The notes: a model not told the origin generated them from the sequence alone. A stretch of DNA of 64,000 nucleotides from Talinum fruticosum (GCA_021018815.1 JAITYX010000012.1:2728001-2792000), one strand, 5' to 3'. Positions 45,730-57,202 are shown, counted from the stretch's first letter. Translations and numbers: made by a program.

Positions 45730-48558
45730 CGTAGACAACAAAAAAGTGCCATCCCTTATCTCTTTAATTTTGTATTTTATTCTTTCGGCCCAATGATGAA
45801 ATCCCAAGTCCTGTTTGAGGATTTGGATCTTGGACTCGTGTTTAACTCGTGCAACGGAAGCCAATATACCACAAAGAACCCCCAGTACCAAATAAATACC
45901 CTTTTGCCTTTGATCGATCGAAAAATCGCATTTTCTTTCGGATGCTCCAAGTCCAGGACAAGCCTTTAGAGATAACAGAGTCCACTGTGTGTACTGAGAA
46001 ATTCCAAGTTCGGAATACCGCACTTTAGTTTTGTCCAATCGGACAAGGAGCCGAAGACCGAAGACGACGATTGAAGTGTTGCCTTTAATCTCCAAGAGAG
46101 TTCAAATGAGACTAGGAGGTTTTCCCCTCAAAACAACATCGTGGCCGACGTTGGTCACCCCACAAATTTTAAGTGAAATGTTGCATCCGATTTTATCTCT
46201 TCTTCATCCAGTTTAATCTCGGAATATTTGGAACGATTTTTTCTCACTGCTTGGACGGCTAGCCGAGAGCAACCCTAGGTCATTTGTGGCCTAGCCCTCT
46301 CCCTATATATAGAGAGCCTTGGCTCTCATTTCCATACAACTTTCTCCTATGCGTTATGTCGTAGAAAGCTAATTAGAGCGGCTTTTTCCCGTGCGTAATG
46401 CTATAGAAAGCTAATCGTAACACACATCCATTAACGTTACTCGCCAAAAAATAACCTCGAACATTCCTCTTTTTATTCATCGCCGTTGAATTTGTGCAAA
46501 GACTTAAAGAATATTCAATTATTCTGATCTCTAGGCATTTATTCAACCGATCTTTGCTACTCCCTACAAACTCACGTTTTCCAAGATTTAAAAAACAAGA
46601 CCTTTCTTTGGATTCGTCGTTGTCGCATCAAGAGATCCAGTGTAGAGATCTAGAACAGCAGGTGGGACATCCCGAGGGCAACCATTCGACCTTTGGATGT
46701 TTATCTAATTTATGCATTTTTATCGCTTTCAGTAGCATACATTATGCTCGTAAAAAGCTCATTAGAGCGGCTTTCTCCTATGTGTAATGTTACGTAAAGC
46801 TAATCGAATACACATCCATTAACGTTACTCGCCAAAAATAAATGTCAAACATTCCTCTTTTTATTCATCATCGTTTAATTTGTGCAAAGACCTAAAGAAT
46901 ATTCAATTATTCCGATCTCTCGGGTATTTATTCAACCAATCTTTCCTACTCCCTACAAACTCGCCTTTTCCAAGATTCACAAAAACATGCCCTTTCTTTT
47001 GATTCGTCGCTGTCGCATGAAGAGATCCAGGGTAGAGATCCGTAAGAGCTGGTGGGACATCCATAGGACAACCATTCGGCCTTCGGACGGTTATCTAATT
47101 TATGCATTTTTATCACTTACTCTAGCGTACGTTACGCTGCGTAAAGCTAATTAGAGCGGCTTTTTCCTATGCGTAATGTTACGTAAAGCTAATCGAATAC
47201 ACATCCGTTAGCGTTACTCCGCCAAAAATAATCTCAAACATTCCTCTTTTTATTCATTGTCGTTGAATTTGTGCAAAGACCTAAAGAATATTCAATTATT
47301 CTCGATCTCTAGGCATTTATTCAACCGATCTTTCCTACTCCCTACAAACTCACCTTTCCCAAGATTCACAAAAAGAAGCCCTTTCTTTGGTTTCGTCGTT
47401 GTCGCATTAAGAGATCTAGTGTAGAGATCCGGATCAGCAGGTGGGACATCCCGAGGGCAACCATTCGGCCTTCGGACGGTTATCTAATTTATGCATTTTT
47501 ATCGCTTCAGTATTGTGCATCAAAGAGATGTAATTACATTTTAATTCCTTCCCGCTCGATGTAATCTTTTAGTTTTCCACTTTTCTTTTTCGCTTTCTTT
47601 ATTGCTTTCTTTACTACTTACTTTATCGCTTTCGTTTAATTATGTTTTGTTGTCTGTTATTTTTGTTTAACATGTTCATTGCTTGTGTTTGGCACTTAAT
47701 CCAATTCTCATTTCTAAGACTAATGGAATCATTTTGAACCTTTTTTCGTCTTAGTTTTCTCATACTAAGATCGGAAGAGAAAAGCTTTATTTTTTTTGTT
47801 TTTGTTAGTTTTTCTTTCTTAAAACTAACTGGCGACTCCTCTTTTGCTTTATTTCTACTTAAATTGCATCTCGACTAATTTTTTATTGCAGGATAGAAAA
47901 CAGGAATTTGGATCTCGGTCAAGCCAGCCAAGCATACAAGACAAGAGTCAAAATAGTAATGGGAGACCAAGGGAATCGCGCGACCATGCCGAGGATAAGG
48001 CCTCGCCAAAGGCTAGTCTATGTCGGCCATAAGGCACTATGGTGTCCTATCGGCAACAACTTTGTATCCCTAGCTAGTGGCCTAACTTGTAGAGTCCCAT
48101 CGGTCGTGGCATGTGACTTCATGGCACCTTATGCGTGCAAGTGGGACCTCTTGGATCCACCAATCAGCTTTCTCGATCATATTTTTTCATTCTATTTTCG
48201 ATTGAGTTATTCAGGTAAAACACCGAACTTTCATCAATTTGATTATCCACTATTAAAAGTGAGTATATCGATTGTTTGGCCAAACTCTAGATCAAAAAAT
48301 GATCAAAGTTTCAAGCATCAAAATGTACCGAGCTTGAGGCCTTGATCAAGCCGAGCTTAGGACCCTCTTACCGGACTTCCAAACGCATGCATCACAATCA
48401 AGTCCAGGCCCCTTTCGGAGTTCGGGTTCAACATCAACCAATTCAAGATATTATGCAACAACTAATATCAAAAATCGTTGCACGGAATCAAGGTAAGTAC
48501 CCTTTCGTGTCTACTTTGACCCTTCGTCGTTTTAAACTAGGTCAAAGTGGAGGCTAAC
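45730..48558 (+). mobile_element. Array unit 3: truncated LTR with internal triplication, plus 3' module
   Basis: The TATA box is changed to TATATATAG (46304-46312). The stretch downstream of it is present three times before the LTR continues. The module is 47930-48558. TGGCGACTCC at 47830-47839 resembles a tRNA-Arg type primer-binding site of Tat/Ogre elements, but the other units have only decayed forms. Confidence 0.8.
46350..47510 (+). repeat. Three tandem copies of about 385 bp inside array unit 3
   Basis: Boundaries near 46735 and 47122. Each copy runs from the 'cgtaaagctaat' pair through 'acattcctctttttattcat', 'aaagaatattcaatta', 'cctactccctacaaactc' and 'aggtgggacatcc' to 'atttatgcatttttatc'. 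Units 1, 2 and 4 have this stretch once. Confidence 0.85.
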
Positions 48559-50469
48559 TGTAGACAACAAAAAGTATCGTCCCTTATCTCTTTAATTCTA
48601 TATTTTATTCGTTCGACCCGGTGATGAAATCCCAAGTCCTGTTTGAGGATTTGGATCTCGGATCGTGTTTGATTAGTGAAACGGAAGCCAATATACCACA
48701 AAGAACCCCCAAGTACCAAATAAATAGCCTTCTCTTTTGGATCGATCTAAAAATCCCTTTTTCTTTCGGATGCTCCAAGTCCAGGCCAAGCCTTTAGAGA
48801 TAACAGAGTCCACACGAGACTAGGAGCTCCCCCTCAAAGCAACGTCGTGGCCGACGCTGGTCACCCCACAAATTTGAAGTGAAATGTTTTGGTTTGGCTT
48901 GGAAACACGGTAGGCTATGAAACCCTAGGCATGCCAGGGTGGTCGGCGCCTTGAACTTGACTTCATCCGGTTTTATCTCTTCTTCATCTAGTTTAATCTC
49001 GGGATATTTGGAACAGCTTTTTCTCACTGCTTGGATCGCCGGCTGAGAGCAACCCTAGGTCATTTGTGACCTAGGCCTCTCCCTATAAGTAGAGAGCCTT
49101 GGCTCTCATTTCCATATGGCTTTCTCCTATGCGTTATGTTGTAGAAAGCTAATTAGAGCGGCTTTCTCCTATGCATAATGCTACGTAAAGCTAATCGTAA
49201 CACATATTCATTAACGTTACTCGCCAAAAATAATCTTAAACATTCCTCTTTTTATTCATCGCCGTTGAATTTGTGCAAAGACCTAAAGAATATTTAATTA
49301 TTTTGATCTCTCGGGCATTTATTCAACCGATCCTTCCTACTCCCTCCAAACTCACATTTTCCAAGATTCACAAAAACATGCCCTTTCTTTGGATTCGTCG
49401 CTGTCGCATCAAGAGATCCATTGTAGAGATCCAAATCAGCTGGTGGGACATCCCGAGGGTAACCAATCGGCCTTCGACAGCTTATCTAATTTATGTCTTT
49501 TTATCGCCTTCCGTATTGTGGATCAAAGAGATGTAATCGCATTTTAATTCCGCCCCACTCGATGTAATCTTTTAGTTTTTCGCTTTACTTTTCCGTTTTC
49601 TTTATTGCTTTCTTTATCGCTTTCTTTATCACTTTCCTTTAATTGTGTTTGGTTGGTTTTATTTTCGTATAACATGTTGATTGTTTGAGTTTGGCACATA
49701 TTTTTAATATACTACTCAAATCTGTAATAGCTTGTCTTCGGACGGGCGTAACGGAAGGGTTTTCCCTATGTTTCGTACCCTCACCCCGAATCCGATTCTT
49801 GGTTCTAAGACTACTGGAGTCATTTTTAGCCTTTTTCGATCTTAGTTTTCCCATACTAAGATCGGAAGAGAAAATATTTAATTAATGTTTTTGTTTTTGT
49901 TAGTTTTTCTTTCTTAAAAACTGACCGAGGACTCCTATTTTTGCTTTATTTCTATTTAAATTACATCCGGGCTATTTTTTTTTTTTTTTGTAGGGTAGAA
50001 AACAAGAATTATGTATATGCCAGCCAGGGCGGAGGTCGAGGCTTATCTCCTCGGCCGTGGCCTCCGGCTGGCACTGGCCATCACTAGGTGCGAGGTTGTC
50101 ACATGCACCGAGTGGTCAGCGAGGCGGGCTTCGGTTCAAACAGGTGTTTTCACATCAATTTGACCCTAAAGCCTCGTGGCGATTCAATAAACCCTAATTC
50201 TATATTTTGGTTAAGAAATAATATCCCTAGAATTCTGAAAATAATTGTCAAAATAAGTCGATTAATAAAATCCTAATCAATTCAATGTGATTTAACTCTT
50301 TCATTTGACTTGATGAAACTCGAAAATCTTAATAAGAGATCAATCCTAACTTTCTAAAATTCATCTTCCAAAATCCTAAATCATTTTCAAACCCCATTTT
50401 CCAAAAAACCCTTACGCTAAGGTAACGTGGGGAAGCTCGGTCGGGTCCACTTCGGCCGGGGTTCCTACA
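48559..50469 (+). mobile_element. Array unit 4: complete family T LTR (1.9 kb)
   Basis: It starts TGTAGACAAC after 'ggaggctaac' and ends 'ggttcctaca'. TATA-like TATAAGTAG at 49084-49092. A splice-acceptor-like T-tract plus TAG|GGTAG lies at 49974-49997. The last 330 bp match 8110-8418. This is the only unit with both LTR ends. Confidence 0.8.
49054..49107 (+). promoter_or_regulatory. TATA box with flanking dyads, array unit 4
   Basis: CCTAGGTCA, loop TTTG, TGACCTAGG; then TATAAGTAG; then GAGAGCC, TT, GGCTCTC. Both dyads are perfect although the TATA box itself carries a substitution. Confidence 0.55.
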
Positions 50470-50474
50470 CCACA

Positions 50475-50726
50475 GGAAGATGATTTTTCAGCCAAGTGAT
50501 CTCATTTGGATCCACCTAAGGAAGGAGTGTTTTCCTTTAAAGTGCAAGTCTAAGCCGATGCAAAGGGCGGATAGTCCTTTTGAAGCGCATGAAAGAATCA
50601 ATGACAATGCTTAAAAGGTGAACTTGTCCGGAGACTATGCTATCTCAACTACCCTCAATGTTCCTGATTTATCTCCTTAATTAGAGTCGAGAATTTGAGG
50701 GCAAATTCTTTTCAAGCCAGGGAGGA
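50475..50726 (+). pseudogene. Gypsy A integrase C-terminal part
   Basis: It continues from 41835 after the array: 'MIFQPSDLIWIHLRKECFP', 'ERINDNA' then a stop, 'VNLSGDYAISTT' and 'NVPDLSP'. It ends in 'gccagggaggatga', the polypurine tract before the 3' LTR. Confidence 0.8.
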
Positions 50727-51670
50727 TGATAGGGATAGCACCCCAAGCCGCTCTCTCACTAATAATGAGAACCAGCTAGTGCCGCCCGATACTTCGAGTC
50801 CTCGGAATCTACTACTAGGTCCTCACTTCCGACATCAGCCTCAAGGGAGTTTTTGCAACACCCGAATTACTTGTCTTCCTCCTCGGATAGGAGTAAAAGG
50901 GCCGGACAAGTCCGAAGTTATTTGGAGATAATACATCTAAGTTGATCTTTTCCGTGTTCACCGTCGTCTAAGCTTAGACCATTTTGTAGCTACACTTAGA
51001 TCTACTTGGGCATCTTCAGCAGAGTTAGAAAGGGAAAGTTTAAGGATCAGAATGCACAGAGAATGTGGTGATATAAACTACAACCGTCACTATCCTCGAA
51101 TTGTACTACTTCGTATTGTTCACGTGGATCGATTCCGTGGTTCCCTCCTATTTGTGCTGCCCTATTTTTTGCTATAATTATGCTACTTTTTGTCCTTGGT
51201 TTTTGTCCTTTATTTTGATGAATACATCACATCCTTTGGATTGTAAAAGGGATTTATAACCCTTTGATTAGAGTGATGTAACCTAGATCAAGGCCTTATA
51301 AATATGCACGGTTCTTCGCTTGTAAGGAACAACCTAATTTTGAACATTGGCTAGATCCTAAGTAAAGTTTAACCGAGCTCCTTACAACCCCTAAATTCTC
51401 TTTTGCTTATCTAATTAGTGGCGTAATTAGGTCTGTGTCTAAAGAGTCTAATTATACTTAGAGTGGTGAGACTCGTATCTCTAAGTGATATTAGCGCCCT
51501 AGTCTTATCCTTGGTGGTGTGACTGTATCCTTGGATATTTCTAGTCTATCATGTGCTTGTTACCTCGGTGCTGGTTATCATTGTTAATCATCTATCTTAG
51601 GGCGATTAACTTAGTTCTTGGTCTTTTACTATCCATGTTATCGTTTTTTAGTCACATTTGACCTCCTCGA
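50727..51670 (+). mobile_element. LTR shared by, or between, gypsy elements A and B
   Basis: It starts TGATAGGGATAGC and aligns with the 5' LTR 35567-36500 until 'gacctcct' near 51665. It then joins gag of element B directly: the LTR end and any primer-binding site of B are deleted. Structurally it is the 3' LTR of A and stands where the 5' LTR of B should be. Confidence 0.75.
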
Positions 51671-51675
51671 ACTAC

Positions 51676-52640
51676 ACCAACTTGAGGAGTCCCCACCCAA
51701 CTCACCTTCCCGTAACCCATCTCAAAGTGAAGGGGAAGAAAGCAACCCTTTTGCCTCTTCCAATGAGCGAGAGAGAAGTCGAGATAGGAGAGGAATGAGA
51801 CATCACCAAAGCCCACAAAACCAATATTTCAAGGTTGAGATCCCCGAGTTTGAGGGGAGGCTAAACCCGGATGAGTTCCTTAATTGGTTACAAACCGTAG
51901 AGAGAATATTTGATTACAAGGAGGTGCTTGAGGAGAAGAAAGTTAAGCTTGTGGCCATTAAGCTTTGTGGGTTTGCCTCCACATGGTGGGAAAATTTAGT
52001 GGACAAGAGGACTAAGAAACACAAGCCCAAGTTTCGGAGTTGGGAGAAGATGCAGTCAAAGCTAAAGACTCGATTTTTACCGCCCACCTATGTGCAAGAT
52101 AGTTATTCTAAGCTCCATAATCTTCAACAAGGGAGTATAACTGTGGAGAAATACACAAGGGAGTTTGACCGTCTCCTCCAAATGACATCCAAGAAAATGA
52201 GGACCAAATTATCGTGAGATATTTGGGGGCTTAGACCCGAAGTTTGCACAAGTGGTTGAGCTTCAACAATACTCAACTTTTAATGAAGTGTGTCTTGGCA
52301 CATAAGGTGGAGCAACACAAAAGGCTCGACCATTCAAGAAAGACATTCCAAAGTTCCATCGTCCTAAACCAAACCCTTTTCACAAAAATCCTACTCTACC
52401 CTCTTTCCAAAAACCCACTACTTCCAACCCCCTTCTACCACAAAAAAACCAATCCCACAAACCAAGCCGCCCTTTGGGAGCAATGCCAACTGTAGGTGTT
52501 ACAAATGCCAAGGCCTCGATCACATTGCTTCGTAATGTCCAAACCGAAGGGTCATTACTTTGGTTGAGTTTAAGGAGATTCCATGGGCTGAAGAGGAGTC
52601 TTCCCATGAGTTGTGTCTCATGGAAGAGTTAGAGTAGGTT
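51676..52640 (+). pseudogene. Gypsy B gag
   Basis: Open from the junction to 52217: 'RGMRHHQSPQNQYFKVEIPE', 'FEGRLNPDEFLNWLQTVERI', 'GFASTWWENLV' and 'KLKTRFLPPTYVQDSYSKLH', which are typical gypsy capsid (retrotrans_gag) sequence. A frameshift near 52215 leads to 'VVELQQYSTFNEVCVLAHKV'. The zinc knuckle near 52495-52550 reads CYKCQGLDHIAS, then a stop codon just before the final 'CPN'. The true N-terminus is lost at the junction with the LTR. Confidence 0.8.
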
Positions 52641-52724
52641 GTAGAGGAGGCGGATGAGAGAGAGTTGTTGGTTCTACACTAGGCATTGAGTGGAATCAAA
52701 GACTAAAAGGAGGAGCAAAGGGAG

Positions 52725-53380
52725 AATATCTTTCACACCCATGGAACCGTGTAAGGGAGTGTGTGTTCTATAATCATTTATGGAGGTAGTTGTGCCAATG
52801 TGGCTGACGTGAGCATGGTGGATAAGTTAGGGCTTCAAGCAACCGCTCATCCACACCCATATAACATTCAATGGCTCAACCAAGGTAAGGGCATACAAGT
52901 TCATTCACGTTGTCTCCTTGCATTTAGTGTAGGCAAACACTATGTAGATGAGCTTTGGTGTGATGTCATTCTAATGGATGCATGTCATTAGCCTTGGTTA
53001 TACGATAGAAGAGTTTCTCATGATGGATACTTGAACACCTACTCCTTTACCAAAGATAGGAAAAAGATCACACTAGCCCCTTTATCCCCTTCCCAACTCA
53101 CAAAACTAAAGCCACAAAAGGACCATGATCACAGTGAGGTGCTCCTTACCTTTGGGGAGTCCTACCTCAAGGCAAACCAACATGAATTCTGGGCTTATAG
53201 AGAGCTCCTTTTCCTTAACCCAAACCAGCGAAAACCTATCCAAGTCGTGCACCTCTTAGCCCAAACATTTCTACCTAATATGCTCACGTCTTCAAATGAG
53301 ATACCATGCGACCTTCCACCCAAGAGAAACATCCAACACCATATTGACCTTATACCCGGCTCAATCCTTCCCAAAAGCTA
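52725..53380 (+). pseudogene. Gypsy B protease
   Basis: 'GSVCSIIIYGGSCANVADVS': the catalytic aspartate of IDGGSC is replaced by tyrosine (codon 52779-52781). Then 'HPYNIQWLNQGKGIQVHSR', 'YVDELWCDVILMDACH' and a stop where the family has 'LLLGRPW'. The linker to RT (53031-53381) is open: 'NTYSFTKDRKKITLAPLSPS'. It would be inactive even without the stops. Confidence 0.8.
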
Positions 53381-53399
53381 GCTTACCACATGATCCCCA

Positions 53400-54620
53400 A
53401 GGATACAATGGAGATCCAATGTCAAGTTGAGGAGTTATAAGCCAAGGGCTCGGTAAGGGAGAGTTTGAGTCCTTGTGTTGTCCCGGCCTTGCTTGTGCCC
53501 AAGAAGGATGGAAGTATGAGGATGTGTGTGGATAGTCGTGCCATCAACAAGATCACAATCAAGTATAAACACCCCATTCCAAGGTTAGAGGATATGTTAG
53601 ATGAGTTGCATAGTTCAAGGGTGTTCTCCAAGATAGACCTAAGGAGCGACTACTACCAAATCATAATAAGGGAGGGAGATGAGTGGAAAACAGCTTTCAA
53701 AACCAAGGGTGGGTTATATGAGGGTCCATTCAGTTTGTCCAACGCCCTAGCACTTTGATGAGATTGATAATAAGGTTTTTAAACCCTACATTGGTCACTT
53801 TGTTGTGGTTTATTTTGATTATATATTGGTGTATTAGCCAGGATGAGTAAGAAAACTTAGGACATTTGGAAAGGGTTTTCCAACTACTTAAGCGAGAGAA
53901 GCTATATGGCAATCTACAAAAATGTGCATTTTTCAGCCATGAAGTGACCTTCTTTGGGTACTTGGTTTTAGCCAAGGGGATCAAGGTAGGTGAAGGCAAG
54001 ATTGAGGCCATTAGAACTTGGCTAACTCCATCTAGCATCCATGATGTGAGAAGTTTTCGTGGCCTAGGCTCGTTTTATAAGCGGTTTATTAAGAATTTCA
54101 TCATCATAATGGCTCCTATGACTGAAGTTCTTAAGGGAAGTTCGTTTAAATGGATGCCCAAAGCATAATCTGCCTATGAGGAGATTAAGTTGAAGCTTAC
54201 TCAAGCCCCAGCTTTAGCCTTTCCATGCTTTGACAAAGTATTTGAGGTGGAATGTGACGCTTTGGGGGTAGGAATTGATGGTGTGCTAATTCAAGAGGGT
54301 CGTCCATTAGCCTATTTCAGCGAGAAGTTATGTGATTCAAAACGGAGGTATTCCACCTTTGACAAGAAATTTTATGCCATCATCTGTTCACTTGAGCATT
54401 GGAGCCATTGCCTTATGGCTTAAGAGTTAATTTTGTATTCGGATCATGAGGCCCGTAAATACATTCAAGAGCAGCACAAACTCAATCCTCACCATGCCAA
54501 GTGAGTTGACTTCCTATAAGCCTTTCACTTAACAATCAAGCACAAATCCGGCAAGCTCAACCAAGGAGTCAATGCTTTGTCAAGGAGGTATCTTTTACTT
54601 TTTCAATTGGAAAGTCTGTG
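53400..54620 (+). pseudogene. Gypsy B reverse transcriptase and RNase H
   Basis: '[20 protein letters not shown]' (53471), '[20 protein letters not shown]', a small deletion at 'GGLYE...GPFSLSNAL', and the catalytic motif changed from YFDD to YFDY (53811-53822). Then 'LKREKLYGNLQKCAFFSHEV' and 'FRGLGSFYKRFIKNF'. RNase H runs 54190-54600 with '[20 protein letters not shown]', '[14 protein letters not shown]' and 'HSKLNQGVNALSRR'-like sequence. Loss of the catalytic aspartate means no polymerase activity. Confidence 0.85.
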
Positions 54621-54624
54621 TTTT

Positions 54625-55850
54625 TGGCTTTGAACATCTAAAGTGTTTGTATGATGTTGATCATGAATTTGGAGACTTGTACCGAAAGTGTGAGAAGCAT
54701 CCAAAGAGAGAGTTCTTGAGGCAACAGGGTACCTTTTACGGGTGCTCAGCTATGCATACCTCAATGTGGAACAAGAGAATTACTAATTTGTGAAGTGCAT
54801 GGAGTAGGCTTGGCCGGAAATTTTGGTGAATTGATCATGCTTAAGGAGCACTACTATTGGCCAAGCATGGAGAAGGATGTGCAAGACATTGTGAAGAGAT
54901 GTGCTACATGTCACTTTGCTGAGAGTCACTCATTGCCTCACAATTTATACACACCATTGCCAACTCTAAGAAAACCGTGGGAGGATGTGAGCTTAAACTT
55001 TGTCCTTGGGATGCCTAGGACATAAAGGGAAACGACTCCATTCTTATGGTAGTTGACCACTTTTCCAAGATGGCACATTTCATATCGTGTACCAAAACCA
55101 ATGACGCCACTTACATAGCAAATTTGTACTTTAAAGAGATTGTAAGGCTACACGGCATACCAAGGTCCATGGTTTCGTTCCTTGTCCATTTTTGGGTGAC
55201 TCTATGAAGGAAAATGGGGACAAAGCTCAAGTGTAACACTACTTGTCACCCCAAAACCAACGACCAAACTGAGGTGACAAACAAGACTTTGGGGACACTC
55301 CTTAGGACTTTGATCAAAGGCAATGCAAAGTCATGGGACTTGCTTCTACCACATGTTGAATTTTCCTTCAACTAAGTACCTAACAAGGCCACCAATTTGT
55401 CTCCTTTCAAGATGGTGTATGGAGTTAAACCTATTATTCCTTTAAGCCTTGCCCCTAGAGCTATGGAAGAGAAGCCAAGTCCAGAAGCTAGTCAAAGAGT
55501 TCAACAAATTCAAGAGATGCATGAACGGGTGAAGACCAAAATTGAGCAAACAAATGCATCCTATCAAGCCCAAGCCAACAAACACCGCAAGAAGGTTGTG
55601 TTTCAACCAAGCAACTTGGTGTGGATTTACCCATGCAAAGAGAGGTTTCCAGCTAGGAGGAAGACTAAACACATGCCTAGAGCTTATGGCCCCTTTGAGG
55701 TCCTAGAGAAGATCAATGACAATGCATACAAAATCTCCCTTCTCGGAGATTATGGTGTCTCGGCAAGCTTTAGTGTGGCTGACTTATCCCCTTATTTGGA
55801 GGATAATACCCTAGAGAATTTGAGGGCAAATTCTCATCTACCAGGGAGGA
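54625..55850 (+). pseudogene. Gypsy B integrase
   Basis: Zinc domain: 'CATCHFAESHS' (54903). Core: '[16 protein letters not shown]' (54977; the usual catalytic aspartate of MDF is asparagine), '[14 protein letters not shown]' (55050), 'TCHPKTNDQTEVTNKTLG' (55235), then stops. The C-terminal domain is open from 55397: 'SPFKMVYGVKPIIPLSL', 'ANKHRKKVVFQPSNLVWIY', 'EKINDNAYKISLLGDYG', 'SVADLSPYLEDNTLENL'. The reading frame runs on past the LTR boundary at 55851 to 55954. Confidence 0.85.
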
Positions 55851-57083
55851 TGATGGAGGGGAGACTAAGGATGATCAAGACCATGAAGAAGGAAGCTTCG
55901 AGAGTCCAAAACAAGCTAAGGCAATTGCTTTGTTTTAACCCATGCAAGGCCTAGAACAACCCAGTTTAGGCGCTTGCATGGTTCATGTTTGAGCTATATA
56001 AGTCAACAATGAGGAGGAGTGGGACCTCCAAATTTTGTAAGGAATTGCCTTGATGAGTCTTCTAGGGGGGAATCTTTGTCTTTCCATTTGATCCAAAAAT
56101 AGTAAGGTTTGGGGTCTTTTTGTCAAAGTGAACATTACCAACAGATCAGTTTGACCTTTGTCAACAAATTGAGTCATATCTCCCTCAATTTTGAGTCAAC
56201 AAGGGCAAAAGGCATATGCATGGAAAGAGGACATCTCCGGCTTTCCAACCATCATTTTGGAGCAACAAATGGAGCCTTGTTGAAGGAGATATGGCTATTG
56301 GAAGAGCAACCGAAAAGCGCTCGCTCGGTGAAAGCAGTCGCTTTCACCCTTTTGAGATGCCTTGATTTTATGCTTTAGGGCTTTGTTTAACTGGATTTAA
56401 TTGATACCATTAGATGATGAACTTGTAATGTGGACCATTGGATGGTTAGTGTTAACCCTAATACTTAAATATGAGAATTCCAAGGGGACTTTGGGCGTTT
56501 AATCACAAGTTGAGCTTTGCTCCTTATTTTGCCAAATTCTCTTAATGCTTATCTTAAATTCAGCCTGTTTAAGTGGTGCATTAGAGTCTAATCTACCTTA
56601 ATGGTGGTGTGTCTTATCCACTAAACTAGATTAGGGGCCCAAAACGTTGATCAAGTGGTATGTCTTATCTTGATCCGGTTCAACTCTATCATTGTGTTGA
56701 GTTATGAATTCCCCTCTCCTCGGTCTTGGCTCTACTTTCTTTGAAATTTTCCCCTCTTTTTGCCCAACATGTTAAGTTACTCATCCCTAGGTTTCAGCCC
56801 TAACCAAGATCAAACCTATCCCCCGCTCAAAATCAAACAAAGAGTGTCCTGTTTTGGGGAATCGTGAGCTTGATGCACTTTGCATCTTTCCCCTCTTTTG
56901 AACTTGATCTTGGATGCACCCCCATTTTTCCCATGTCTTTCCTAATGTCTTAACTCCCTCCACACCAAATTTCAAACCCTAACTCCCGATAAAATTACCC
57001 CCTCATTCTTTTATTCCAAACCTATACCAAGGAGCTCCTAATCGGACCCAGTTGAGCTCTTTGCTTTTCTCCAGCTTCCATCA
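55851..57083 (+). mobile_element. 3' LTR of gypsy B
   Basis: It starts TGATGGAGGG after 'ccagggagga' (polypurine tract). The end is tentatively put at 'cttccatca' (57075-57083), the last CATCA before the simple repeat. It has 'gagtctaatctacc' and 'ggtggtgtgtcttatcc' motifs (56585-56620) like the region 36290-36370 of the A LTR, but is otherwise clearly diverged from it. Confidence 0.6.
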
Positions 57084-57202
57084 CCTTGTCTCTTCGTCTC
57101 TTGGTACACCACGTAGTAAACAATAATCATCTACTACTCCACTCGCATACACAACGCTCACTAACCGTAATAAAAGGTCTTTTTCAACCGTAGTAAAAGA
57201 TG

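Larger units (their letters stand above)
41841..50469 (+). mobile_element. Tandem array of four family T LTR units in one insertion
   Basis: The outer ends are TGTAGACACC at the left and 'ggttcctaca' at the right. The flanks are CAACA (41836-41840) and CCACA (50470-50474), a 5-bp duplication with one mismatch. Removing the insert restores the integrase frame of gypsy A as 'ANENN' joined to 'RKMIFQPSDLIWIH', as in gypsy B ('ANKHRKKVVFQPSNLVWIY'), so the boundaries are firm. Units start at 41841, 44075, 45730 and 48559, each with TGTAGACA or CGTAGACA preceded (except the first) by 'caaagtggrggctaac'. Units 1-3 are LTR 5' parts fused to the 3' internal module; only unit 4 has the LTR end. No gag or pol is present. 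Confidence 0.85.

Noticed and set aside
49639..49885. Overlapping small ORFs near 49639-49885 and similar ones at 43373-43806, 47844-48345 and 48342-48557
   Set aside because: They fall in LTR and module repeats; their reading frames are not kept between units.
41841..50469. Possibility of an integrated plant pararetrovirus (caulimovirus-like) array
   Set aside because: Tandem integration would fit, but no movement protein, coat protein or RT is present; the unit ends behave as LTR termini with a target duplication.
41841..50469. Possibility of a satellite DNA array
   Set aside because: Units are 1.7-2.8 kb, carry TATA boxes and purine tracts, and are bounded by LTR termini and a 5-bp duplication in a retrotransposon ORF.
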